NCBI GenBank assembly: GCA_029268325.1 | Contig: JAJUGC010000020.1 | Location: 1 to 13,016 of the forward strand | DNA length: 13,016 bases | Direction: 5' to 3' | Source of the DNA: Gammaproteobacteria bacterium | Lineage (GTDB): Bacteria; Pseudomonadota; Gammaproteobacteria; Pseudomonadales; Oleiphilaceae | Shown here: one piece after another, positions 6,824 to 13,016 of the stretch | Layout: every line of letters begins with the position of its first letter | Position numbering within the stretch: the first letter of the stretch is position 1 | Notes under the pieces: model-generated | Told to the model about the DNA's origin: nothing | Seen by the model: only the letters and a program-made list of their open reading frames with translations | Databases searched by the model: none | Translations under genes and position numbers: made by a program

Positions 6824-7664
6824 ATGAAAACTCCGCTTCCCTCGCCAGCAGCGCGCACTAACGCCGCCTTACCCGATCCGCCAGGCCCCTGCACGATTAT
6901 CCGTTCCGGCTTACTGGCACGACTGGATCAAAGTAACCAATTTCCCATCACCTTGATCCTGGCACCGGCCGGCTCCGGCAAATCCACCCTGCTGCGCCAG
7001 TGGCAAACAATGCGGCCTTCGCGCAAAAGTGTGCGACTGAGCCTGCAGGTGCAGGATCGCGACCCGGTCCATTTTCTACGCCGCCTGATCAATGGCATTC
7101 GCCAACTAAGTGACGACTTCGATATTTCTTCCTGCCTACCCTTCGACCTGGAGAGCACTCAAGCAACCGAGCCCTTACTCCAATTAAGCCACCGAATCTT
7201 CGATGGGGTGCGCGGGGAACTCTTTATTCTCCTCGACGACTTCCAAGTTCTCGACCAGTCTCCGGTCCCTCAGCTCATAGCAGGCTTGGTTGAACAACTG
7301 CCAACCCCGATCCACCTTTGACGAAGCCCCTGGATTTGCAAGACTCCTGGAGCAAACCCTACAGGATATCGGGCAACCACTCCCCGAGTCCTATCGGAAT
7401 AACTATCCGGACATTTTCATGACTGCTGGCCCCAAAGGCACCGCCCCATCCCAAACCATCAGCCTCACCGGCAAGGAGCAGGAAATTATGGAGCTTCTGG
7501 TGCGCGGCCTGGACAACAGCAGCATCAGCAAGCAGACCGGCATTGCCCTGTCCACTACCAAGTGGCACCTGAAGAATATCTACGCCAAACTGGGGGTATC
7601 CAACCGTACCGAAGCCATCAGGTTACAATCCTCTCAGGCCTCGGCGCGGAACCGGCCCGGCTAG
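6824..7664 (+). pseudogene. LuxR/MalT-type ATPase regulator remnant: internal deletion plus one-base frameshift
   Basis: Large LuxR-family (LAL/MalT-like) regulators are usually 850-900 aa: an N-terminal ATPase, a long helical-repeat middle and a C-terminal HTH. Here 841 bp hold only the two ends. The first frame (6824-7321, 165 codons) has Walker A APAGSGKST at residues 47-55 and Walker B LFILLDDF at 133-140, then stops at TGA 7319-7321 just where this domain normally continues. The +1 frame then reads DEAPGFARLL, typical of the C-terminal end, and an intact LuxR HTH at about 7464-7625 (LTGKEQEIMELLVRGLDNSS, KWHLKNIYAKLGV). About 600 codons are absent. Losing a single T at 7317-7319 would restore one 279-codon frame. 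It is most likely a decayed gene; a compact regulator made by frameshifting cannot be excluded. No ribosome site is obvious at the ATG. Confidence 0.8.
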
Positions 7665-7701
7665 CCGCTTCCGGCACAACCACAGCCGCGCCGTTGCCCT
7701 C

Positions 7702-8121
7702 TCAACCCCCTGATTCAGGCTGGGTCACAAAGCCGATACGCACGACCCCCTGGCGATGGGCTTCAGCCATGACTCGGGCAATGGGATCATAGGGAGTGGC
7801 CTTGTCGGCCCGCAGCCGTAACTCCACTTCTGGGTTTTCCTGAGCCGCCTGTTGCAAACGGTCGGCCAGCTCGGCTTCCAGCACCGGCTGGTCGTTCCAG
7901 TACAGCAACCCATCTGCGGTAATGGCCACGGTGATCTGCTTGGGATCTTCTTCCAACATCTCACTGGATGCATGCGGCAACTCTACCTTGACCGCATGAC
8001 TCAGCACTGGTGCGGTGATGATGAAAATCACCAGGAGCACCAACATCACGTCAACCAGCGGAATGATGTTGATCTCCGACATGGGAGTATTCTGGTCGTT
8101 ATTGAAGCCACCGAATGCCAT
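7702..8121 (-). CDS. exbD: ExbD/TolR-family biopolymer transport protein
   Basis: Inner-membrane partner of ExbB in the proton-driven motor that energises TonB. The protein is 139 aa, the usual length. A short cytoplasmic N-terminus (MSEINIIPLVDV) leads to one membrane helix at about residues 22-42 that contains the conserved, functionally essential Asp (D24 in PLVDVMLVLLVIFI). The rest is a periplasmic domain with the common ending GVVRIGFVTQ. It is the last gene of tonB-exbB-exbD, starting 4 bases after the exbB stop, so translational coupling is likely. The downstream neighbour, the LuxR remnant, is convergent with only a 37-bp gap, and no clear terminator was seen there. ExbD rather than TolR is favoured because tonB is in the operon. 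Confidence 0.95.
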   Translation of the reverse strand: MAFGGFNNDQNTPMSEINIIPLVDVMLVLLVIFIITAPVLSHAVKVELPHASSEMLEEDPKQITVAITADGLLYWNDQPVLEAELADRLQQAAQENPEVELRLRADKATPYDPIARVMAEAHRQGVVRIGFVTQPESGG

Positions 8122-8125
8122 GGGT

Positions 8126-8833
8126 TCAGCTTCCTTCTCTCAGACGTACCACTTGCCCGCTTTCCTGGGCCTTCGGTGCCGGCACCGAAAGCAGCTGGGC
8201 GTGGAGGTCATGGGCAAATCCATCCAGTTGTGCGGAAATCAGGCGGTTCTTGCGGTTGAATGCATTGTAAGCGAGTACCGCCGGCAACGCCGCAGCCAAA
8301 CCTGCCGCAGTAGCCACCAGCGCCTCCCCCATGGGACCGGCCACCGTCTCGAGATTGGCATTTCCCTGGGCCGCAATGCCCACCAGGGCGTGGTAAATCC
8401 CCCAGACCGTCCCGAACAAGCCGATAAAAGGTGCCGTACTACCTACGGACGCCATGATCGTCAGTCCAGACTCCAGGCGCATGGCTGCCTGGCCCATTCC
8501 ATTGCGGATCGCCCGCACCAGAAACTCATCCAGACCACAGGAAGCGCCCAGGGTACGATCCGCATTGGTGTAGTAATGGCGCCAGGCATCAATACCGGAA
8601 CGGGCCACATGGGCGATTGGCAGCTGGTTGTTTTCGGTCAGCTTGTAGGCCTCGTCCAGATTCTTACACTTCCAGAACTGCTCCAGAAACAGCTTCTGTC
8701 CCCGGCGGTAGCGCCAAACCTGGACACCCCGATAAAGAATCAGATACCAGGTCACGACGGACATCATGATCAAGGCGCAAAAGACACCAATCAGGACCGC
8801 ATCGCCCTGTTGAAACACATACATAAGGTCCAT
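8126..8833 (-). CDS. exbB: ExbB/MotA/TolQ-family proton channel protein
   Basis: Inner-membrane proton-channel subunit (235 aa) that forms the stator complex with ExbD and drives TonB. Three membrane segments are visible at about 12-34, 124-148 and 167-191, with a large cytoplasmic loop between the first two. Family signatures are GLFGTVWGIYHAL at 138-150 and GPMGEALVATAAGLAAALPAVLAYN at 166-190, including the conserved Glu at 170. The ATG at 8833 has GGAG seven bases upstream, inside the end of tonB; tonB stops 4 bases before it. Its order and spacing mark a single transcription unit with tonB and exbD. TolQ is unlikely, because no tolA, tolB or pal follows. Confidence 0.95.
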   Translation of the reverse strand: MDLMYVFQQGDAVLIGVFCALIMMSVVTWYLILYRGVQVWRYRRGQKLFLEQFWKCKNLDEAYKLTENNQLPIAHVARSGIDAWRHYYTNADRTLGASCGLDEFLVRAIRNGMGQAAMRLESGLTIMASVGSTAPFIGLFGTVWGIYHALVGIAAQGNANLETVAGPMGEALVATAAGLAAALPAVLAYNAFNRKNRLISAQLDGFAHDLHAQLLSVPAPKAQESGQVVRLREGS

Positions 8834-8837
8834 TGGT

Positions 8838-9674
8838 TTACTCCAACCGGAAATGAATAGGCACTAAAACCCAGGCTTCTACGGTCCGCTCACCCATGCG
8901 CGCCGGTACGAAGCGCCAGCGTTTGACCGTCATCAAGGCGGCACGGTCCAGGCGAGGCGAGCCGCTGGAGGTATCCAGCGTTACCTCTTGAGCTTTGCCC
9001 TCGGGACTCACCAGTACCTTCAGCAGCACAGTGCCTTCCTCACGTCGCGCCCTGGAGGCAGAAGGATAGACCGGTTTGGGATTACGCAGGTAGTCCGCCT
9101 CGAACAGAGGGGGCGTTTCCCGGGCCACTGTCGGATCTGCCGTAGCCGACTCCACGGCCTGCTCTGTGACGGGCTCCGTGGGCGCTTCTTGCTCCTGAAC
9201 CGGCGTCTCGGGCTGGCTTTCCTGCACAGGCTCAGGCTCGGGCTGCGGTTCAGGCACCGGTTCCGGCTTGGGTTCGGGTTTGGGCTCAGGCTTTGGCTCT
9301 GGCTTGGGCTCTGGGATAGGTTCGGGTTTAGGCTCAGGTTTCGGCTCTGGCTTGGGCTCCACCACCGGTTCCGGCTTGGGTTCCACGGGCTGGGGGGCTA
9401 CAGCGGGCGTTTCGGCCTTTTTAGGGGTTTCAACAACAAAAGAGACCGCAATGGTGCGGGTCTGCAAGGGAACTTCAGGAGGCTGGATATAAGACCCCGC
9501 TGCCCAGGCAAACAGCCCACCATGCAGCGCCAACACCACTCCGAATGTGAGCGGTTTGACCCACATCTGACGGAGCCGGTGAGGCGGTTCGGCAGACGCA
9601 GCCAACGGCAGCATGGTATCGAACGCCGCCTCCTCGGTCTTGGGCTGTGTATAAGCCGGTGTTGGAGCAATCAT
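8838..9674 (-). CDS. tonB: TonB energy-transducing protein with long Pro-Glu/Pro-Lys spacer
   Basis: Spans the periplasm and transfers proton-motive force from ExbB/ExbD to TonB-dependent outer-membrane receptors (iron chelates, cobalamin, glycans). The 278-residue protein has a cytoplasmic N-terminus of about 38 residues, a signal-anchor helix at about 40-60 with the conserved His (H51 in LALHGG), a Pro/Glu/Lys spacer at about 96-150, an acidic linker, and a C-terminal TonB domain at about 200-278 (YPSASRARREEGTVLLKVLV, then SSGSPRLDRAAL and WRFVPARM). The ATG at 9674 has GAGG 7 bases upstream; a longer frame from TTG at 9716 is rejected. It is the first gene of the tonB-exbB-exbD operon. 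The spacer carries DNA-level duplications (see the repeat entries). Confidence 0.95.
   Translation of the reverse strand: MIAPTPAYTQPKTEEAAFDTMLPLAASAEPPHRLRQMWVKPLTFGVVLALHGGLFAWAAGSYIQPPEVPLQTRTIAVSFVVETPKKAETPAVAPQPVEPKPEPVVEPKPEPKPEPKPEPIPEPKPEPKPEPKPEPKPEPVPEPQPEPEPVQESQPETPVQEQEAPTEPVTEQAVESATADPTVARETPPLFEADYLRNPKPVYPSASRARREEGTVLLKVLVSPEGKAQEVTLDTSSGSPRLDRAALMTVKRWRFVPARMGERTVEAWVLVPIHFRLE
9255..9383. repeat. Direct and tandem repeats encoding the TonB EPKP spacer
   Basis: A 21-bp stretch at 9255-9275 recurs identically at 9363-9383 (both starting CACCGGTTCCGG). Between them, 9271-9312 and 9319-9360 are two 42-bp copies differing at only four positions, with a period of 48 bp (16 codons). 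All repeats are in frame, so the Pro-Glu-Pro-Lys spacer appears to have grown by duplication and may vary in length between strains. Confidence 0.8.
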
Positions 9675-9752
9675 AAGTGAGCCTCGTCCGCCCCAGCCCC
9701 TAACTAGGCATGCCAAAAGCGGCTATGGGGCCAAGAGCAATTTAGAGTCAGG

Positions 9753-9793
9753 ATTATAATAAGAAAGAGACACAAATGCGAATAGTTACTATT
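9753..9793 (-). promoter_or_regulatory. Putative tonB promoter with overlapping palindromic operator (Fur-like?)
   Basis: On the minus strand, a perfect TATAAT (9753-9758) lies 18 bp after TTCGCA (9777-9782; 4 of 6 matches to TTGACA). A perfect 13-bp palindrome, AATAGTTACTATT (9781-9793), overlaps the upstream edge of that -35. Transcription would begin near 9746, giving a leader of about 70 nt to the tonB ATG. The palindrome has about 8 of 14 matches to the 7-1-7 Fur consensus, so iron control is plausible but not shown. Confidence 0.45.
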
Positions 9794-9850
9794 TAATAAT
9801 TCTGCGAATGCAATTAAAGCTTGCCTATTAGAGCGGCCCTGATTGGTAGT

Positions 9851-9870
9851 ATAAAAAGGCAAGTTTTGCC
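9851..9870 (-). terminator. Short hairpin with U tract upstream of tonB promoter
   Basis: On the minus strand GGCAA, a 3-base loop and TTGCC are followed by TTTTTAT. The stem is only five pairs but the T run is good. It lies about 150 bases past the corA stop and before the tonB promoter, the right place to separate the two units. Confidence 0.4.
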
Positions 9871-9942
9871 CAAAATTGATGCTGATCAGGTGGGAGAAAA
9901 CTGTGAACCGCCAGCACCGGATCAGAAACGGTGCTTGGGCAG

Positions 9943-10003
9943 AGACAGAAACTGTCTTTAGACAGGCAAACCGAAGTGGAGTCAGGCCAGCCCGGGACTC
10001 CAC
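9943..10003 (-). terminator. Hairpins just downstream of corA, putative terminator
   Basis: GTGGAGTC (9976-9983) and GACTCCAC (9996-10003) form an 8-bp stem 14 bases past the corA stop, followed on the minus strand by TTCGGTTT. A second perfect stem, AGACAG-AAA-CTGTCT, lies at 9943-9957. Neither has a strong U run; together with the hairpin at 9851-9870 they fill the corA-tonB gap of 343 bp, in which I see no gene. Confidence 0.4.
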
Positions 10004-10017
10004 ATCCGAAACAACGA

Positions 10018-10968
10018 TCAGAGCCAGCCTTTGCGCTTGAAATACCAGTACGGAGAGATTCCCGCTACCACCATCAGCAGAAGCACCACAGGATAGGCCC
10101 AGGGCAACTCCAACTCCGGCATAAACTTGAAGTTCATGCCGTAGATACTCGCAATCAGGGTCGGCGGCAAGAAAACCACAGCGGCGATGGAGAAGATCTT
10201 GATGATCTGGGCCTGCTCAATGTTGACGAAGTTCTGCGCCGCATCCATCAGGAAGTTCACCTTATCGAACAGGAAGGTGGTGTGGGAAAGCAGCGAGTCA
10301 ATGTCGCGCATGATTTCCCGGCAGTGCTCCTGAACCTCGGGACGGCTGCGTACCTCCCGCAGCACGAAGGACAGGGAGCGCTGGGTATCCATCAGGCACA
10401 GCCGGACCTTACCGTTGGTATCTTCCAGGGCGGCCAACTGGTCGATGGCGTCTTCCAGCTGGGATTCTTCATCCTCCAGCACCATGTGACTGACCCGCTC
10501 CAGTTCCCGGTAGATATCCTCCAGGGTATCCGCCAGATGCTCCACCTTGATTTCAATCAGGTTCATCATGATGTCCATGGGGGAGCTGACATCGACGGCG
10601 GAATGACGGGCCCGCATCCGTAACAGGCGAAACACCGGCAACTCCACATCCCGGGTCGTAAACAGCCGGTCTTTCGTAACGGTACAGGCCACCGTCACAT
10701 TCCGGCTACGCCCTTCGGTGTTATAGAGGAACAACGAGTGAATGTGCAGCCCTTGCTCGTCCTTAAAATAACGGGCACTGGCCTCAATTTCTTCCACTTC
10801 TTCCGACTCGGGGATGTCCTGCTTGTAAAGACGCATGACACTTTCCCGCTCGGCGTCGTCAGGAGCAATCAGATCCACCCAGATGGAGCGGTGGAGCATA
10901 TCGATATCGACAGGACCGTCATCGACCTTTTGCAACCTGCCTTTCTCTACACAATATGCTCTCAACAT
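10018..10968 (-). CDS. corA: CorA magnesium/cobalt channel
   Basis: Pentameric inner-membrane channel for uptake of Mg2+ (also Co2+, Ni2+). The protein is 316 aa, the same length as the E. coli protein as I recall it. The large cytoplasmic domain has the IEASARYF and GLHIHSLFLYN blocks at about 60-85 and the long stalk helix (KVRLCLMDTQRSL) in the middle. Two C-terminal membrane helices sit at about 255-276 and 289-308, joined by the selectivity motif YGMN at 276-279, and the protein ends in a basic YFKRKGWL. The ATG at 10968 is well supported by GGAGGT five bases upstream. It appears monocistronic, with hairpins downstream and a long 361-bp region upstream. Identity is very confident. Confidence 0.98.
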   Translation of the reverse strand: MLRAYCVEKGRLQKVDDGPVDIDMLHRSIWVDLIAPDDAERESVMRLYKQDIPESEEVEEIEASARYFKDEQGLHIHSLFLYNTEGRSRNVTVACTVTKDRLFTTRDVELPVFRLLRMRARHSAVDVSSPMDIMMNLIEIKVEHLADTLEDIYRELERVSHMVLEDEESQLEDAIDQLAALEDTNGKVRLCLMDTQRSLSFVLREVRSRPEVQEHCREIMRDIDSLLSHTTFLFDKVNFLMDAAQNFVNIEQAQIIKIFSIAAVVFLPPTLIASIYGMNFKFMPELELPWAYPVVLLLMVVAGISPYWYFKRKGWL

Positions 10969-11284
10969 GTTCTACCTCCAGGATTGCTGCTTTGGATCGA
11001 TACGCGCTAACCACCGACTATGGGTTTTCCTGACTCTGGAGTCGGCTTGCACCAGACTCCAGCATTCACATTATCTTCTCACTGTTACCAATATCCCGTG
11101 ACCAATGCAATGCATAAACGCATTAAGCTGGTTAGAGACCACCGACTTTCCCATATAGGGGCCAGTTTAGATAGGGATAAGAATTGGTGCGAATTGTACT
11201 GAGGAAATCATTAAAAATCGCTGGATTTTTCCCAGCCGTCAAATAAGCAATGGCCGCAAGGTCCAAGAGCGGCTCCAAACAACA
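10969..11284. promoter_or_regulatory. Long corA upstream region with dyad and direct repeats
   Basis: No gene is seen in this stretch. It should contain the corA promoter and leader on the minus strand. Visible structure: an 8-bp dyad CTGGAGTC (11036-11043) / GACTCCAG (11055-11062), a 10-bp direct repeat ACCACCGACT at 11010-11019 and 11138-11147, and GAATTG repeated twice around 11181-11196. No -35/-10 pair is convincing. I could not match it to a known magnesium-sensing leader. Confidence 0.4.
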
Positions 11285-11305
11285 AAGCCCCGCTGGACGG
11301 GGCTT
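11276..11305 (-). terminator. Intrinsic terminator of slt
   Basis: AAGCCCCG (11285-11292) and CGGGGCTT (11298-11305) make a GC-rich 8-bp stem with a 5-base loop. On the minus strand the stem is followed by TGTTGTTTG. It starts 25 bases past the slt stop codon, making this the clearest rho-independent terminator in the window. Confidence 0.75.
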
Positions 11306-11329
11306 CGGGGGATTCAAGGCAATTTCAAA

Positions 11330-13016
11330 TCACTTCAGGCAGACACAGGCAATCTCATGCTCATCCAAAAGCCTTGGCTTCTTGCCCTGGCGATAGCCAT
11401 AAATGACGGAGTAGGTCAGGACATTCTGCACATAACCGCGGGTTTCATAGTAAGGCAAGGTTTCAATCCAAACGTCATAAGGCAACTGGTCCCCCCCATC
11501 CCGCAGCCATTGGTAAACCTTGCCCGCCCCCGCATTGTAGGCGGCCGTTGCCAGAATCCGGTTATTACCGAAGCGTTCCAGCAACTCCCGCAGGTGGGCC
11601 GTCCCCAGTTTGATGTTGGTTTCCGGATCCAGCAGCTCGTAACTCCCTTTGAACCCTATCCCGATACTGCGGGCCGTTTGTTTGGCGGTGGCCGGCAACA
11701 GCTGCAACACCCCAAGCGCGCCCTTGGAGGAGCGGGCATCCGGCACAAAGGCGCTTTCCTGGCGTGCCAGGGCCAGCACCCAGTTGATATCCAGCCCATA
11801 ATCCCGGGTGAACACCTGGAATACATCCTGATACACCAAGGGAAACCGGACCTGCAGGTCATCCCACTCGCGGGCGGCAATCGCTCCCATCATGGACTGG
11901 CTATGCCAGCCCCATTGCTGCACCAGATGGGAAACCGCCAACAACTCCTCTGAAGCCAATCCCCGGGTTGCAAAATGCCATTCCCGCCGCGCTTCCGGCA
12001 ACTGCCCCAGCAGGAAAAACTCCCGCGCCCGCTGCAATCCGGGCTTTTGCTCCATCTGGGCGATCAACTCGGGATCCACCAGCAATGGGCGATGGTTCAG
12101 GCGATAGCTGGTGCCGATCCGGTCAGCCGCCAGGAACCCATAGTAATCCCGCTCCTGGGCCACCTGCGCATAGATGGACTCGGCTTCGGCAACCTGGCTT
12201 CCCTCTCCACCCTGCTCCAAGGCCCGGGCCAGCCAATACTGCCAGCGGGGGCTGTGACGAAGCTCCTCGGGCATGCCCTGAATCGCCTCTTGCACACCAG
12301 CCCAATCCCCCTTACGCAGGGCTACCCGAACCAGCCACTCATGCAGGCTCGCCTCATCCTGCTCCGCCAGGGTCTGGAGCAGCCACTGCTTCGCCTGCGG
12401 ATAAAAGCTTGTCGCCAGATGCAAGGCCAGCATCCGGGTCAGTTTGGCACTTTCTTCGGGCGCAAATGACAGCGACTGCCGATAGCTCGGCCAGATCCTG
12501 GCTGCCGCTTCCGTATCCCGGCGAATGAGGCGCTCCAGCCCCTGCTGCACAATTTGGCGCATAAGCTCCGAATCCTGCTGGAACTGCCGGGTCTTTTCCA
12601 GCAGGTGCGGCTGGTCATAAACCTGGCGATAGAACCTCATCAGCTCACGCTCTGCCTTGGGTAGGTCCCGGGCCAGATAATTGGCTAAAGACCAATTCCC
12701 CGCCTTCACTGCCAGACCAATACGCTGACGTACCAGCTCCGGGGTGAGCCCTCCTGCGCGGCGCCAGGTCTCCAGTAGCGGATCGCAAGCGTTCGGCAGG
12801 GAACTTCCGGTCAGCCACAAATCGGGAACAGCTGCCAAGGCTTCTGCCTGCTCGCCCGTCTTGAAACGCGCCCAAAGGTAGTGGCAGGTCATTTCAGCGC
12901 CCCGTACCTTGGGACTGTAATAGACAAGAAACTCCTGCCACTGCCCCGCCTTGGCCAGCACGCCCAGCCATTGACTTCGCAACTGGGCGCTCAGGGGAGT
13001 ATTCGGATAACGATCC
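11330..13016 (-). CDS. slt: Soluble lytic murein transglycosylase (Slt70 type), 5' truncated by window edge
   Basis: Periplasmic enzyme that cleaves the MurNAc-GlcNAc bond of peptidoglycan, forming 1,6-anhydro-muropeptides. The frame is open to the right edge (DRYPNTPLSAQ precedes the first possible TTG at 12982), so the start and signal peptide lie outside. About 561 codons are visible of the usual 620-645. Most is the alpha-helical superhelical (U and L) region. The C-terminal SLT domain has the catalytic Glu in ARQESAF (Glu codon at 11756-11758), then SSKGALGVLQLLPATAK and the AYNAGAGKV motif. The gene ends with a clear hairpin terminator and is transcribed in the same direction as corA but is probably a separate unit. 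Confidence 0.95.
   Translation of the reverse strand, partial: DRYPNTPLSAQLRSQWLGVLAKAGQWQEFLVYYSPKVRGAEMTCHYLWARFKTGEQAEALAAVPDLWLTGSSLPNACDPLLETWRRAGGLTPELVRQRIGLAVKAGNWSLANYLARDLPKAERELMRFYRQVYDQPHLLEKTRQFQQDSELMRQIVQQGLERLIRRDTEAAARIWPSYRQSLSFAPEESAKLTRMLALHLATSFYPQAKQWLLQTLAEQDEASLHEWLVRVALRKGDWAGVQEAIQGMPEELRHSPRWQYWLARALEQGGEGSQVAEAESIYAQVAQERDYYGFLAADRIGTSYRLNHRPLLVDPELIAQMEQKPGLQRAREFFLLGQLPEARREWHFATRGLASEELLAVSHLVQQWGWHSQSMMGAIAAREWDDLQVRFPLVYQDVFQVFTRDYGLDINWVLALARQESAFVPDARSSKGALGVLQLLPATAKQTARSIGIGFKGSYELLDPETNIKLGTAHLRELLERFGNNRILATAAYNAGAGKVYQWLRDGGDQLPYDVWIETLPYYETRGYVQNVLTYSVIYGYRQGKKPRLLDEHEIACVCLK

Noticed and set aside
7648..7672. Hairpin over the LuxR-remnant stop (GGAACCGGC / GCCGCTTCC)
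   Set aside because: One mismatch in a 9-bp stem and no T tract on either strand; too weak to call as a terminator for exbD or the remnant.
8988..9680. Plus-strand Gly/Leu/Arg/Phe-rich open frame of 230 codons opposite tonB
   Set aside because: Arises from the antisense of the Pro-Glu/Pro-Lys repeat in tonB; no ribosome site or family match.
9675..9716. Upstream TTG start for tonB
   Set aside because: The added residues (CLVRGWGGRGS) are not TonB-like, and the ATG at 9674 has a GAGG site at 7 bases.

Overview
This 13-kb window looks like chromosomal DNA of a free-living, probably aquatic or marine, gammaproteobacterium. The evidence is moderately high GC, a CorA very similar to the enterobacterial protein, a Slt70-type lytic transglycosylase, a TonB-ExbB-ExbD energising system, and two proteins with PEP-CTERM sorting tails of the exosortase type. 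I cannot name the genus. No rRNA, tRNA, CRISPR array, insertion sequence or phage gene was seen.

Layout, left to right. (1) The 3' part of a membrane-bound diguanylate cyclase (7TM sensor plus GGDEF) runs off the left edge. It converges, across a strong hairpin, on a very small PEP-CTERM gene on the minus strand. (2) A gene-poor stretch of about 520 bp follows. (3) A two-gene minus-strand operon encodes a ferritin-like 'metal-dependent hydrolase' and an EthA-type Baeyer-Villiger flavin monooxygenase. It is divergent from an AraC-family regulator, and a 9-bp dyad lies in the shared promoter region. This is the classic layout of a locally regulated catabolic or detoxification module. (4) A second, larger PEP-CTERM protein follows, then the remains of a LuxR/MalT-type ATPase regulator. 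That regulator has its ATPase N-terminus joined directly to its HTH C-terminus with a one-base frame offset. (5) A tight tonB-exbB-exbD operon on the minus strand has a plausible promoter, with a palindrome over the -35 region. (6) corA (magnesium/cobalt channel) and the 5'-truncated slt gene (lytic transglycosylase) are both on the minus strand, each with its own upstream or terminator signals.

How the genes fit together. The monooxygenase, hydrolase and AraC genes form one clear functional unit, probably oxidation of a ketone or related hydrophobic substrate. tonB-exbB-exbD supplies proton-motive-force energy to outer-membrane receptors encoded elsewhere. The diguanylate cyclase, the two PEP-CTERM proteins and the LuxR remnant hint at a surface or extracellular-matrix theme, but no exosortase or polysaccharide locus lies in the window, so that link is inference. 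corA and slt are housekeeping genes.

The items most worth a second look are: the LuxR remnant, where removing one T restores a compact 279-codon ORF and where the junction carries the CTT TGA C heptamer known from the RF2 frameshift site; the minimal 74-residue PEP-CTERM protein; the internally duplicated TonB spacer; the dyad in the AraC intergenic region; and the palindrome over the tonB promoter. I found no convincing wholly new multi-gene system.
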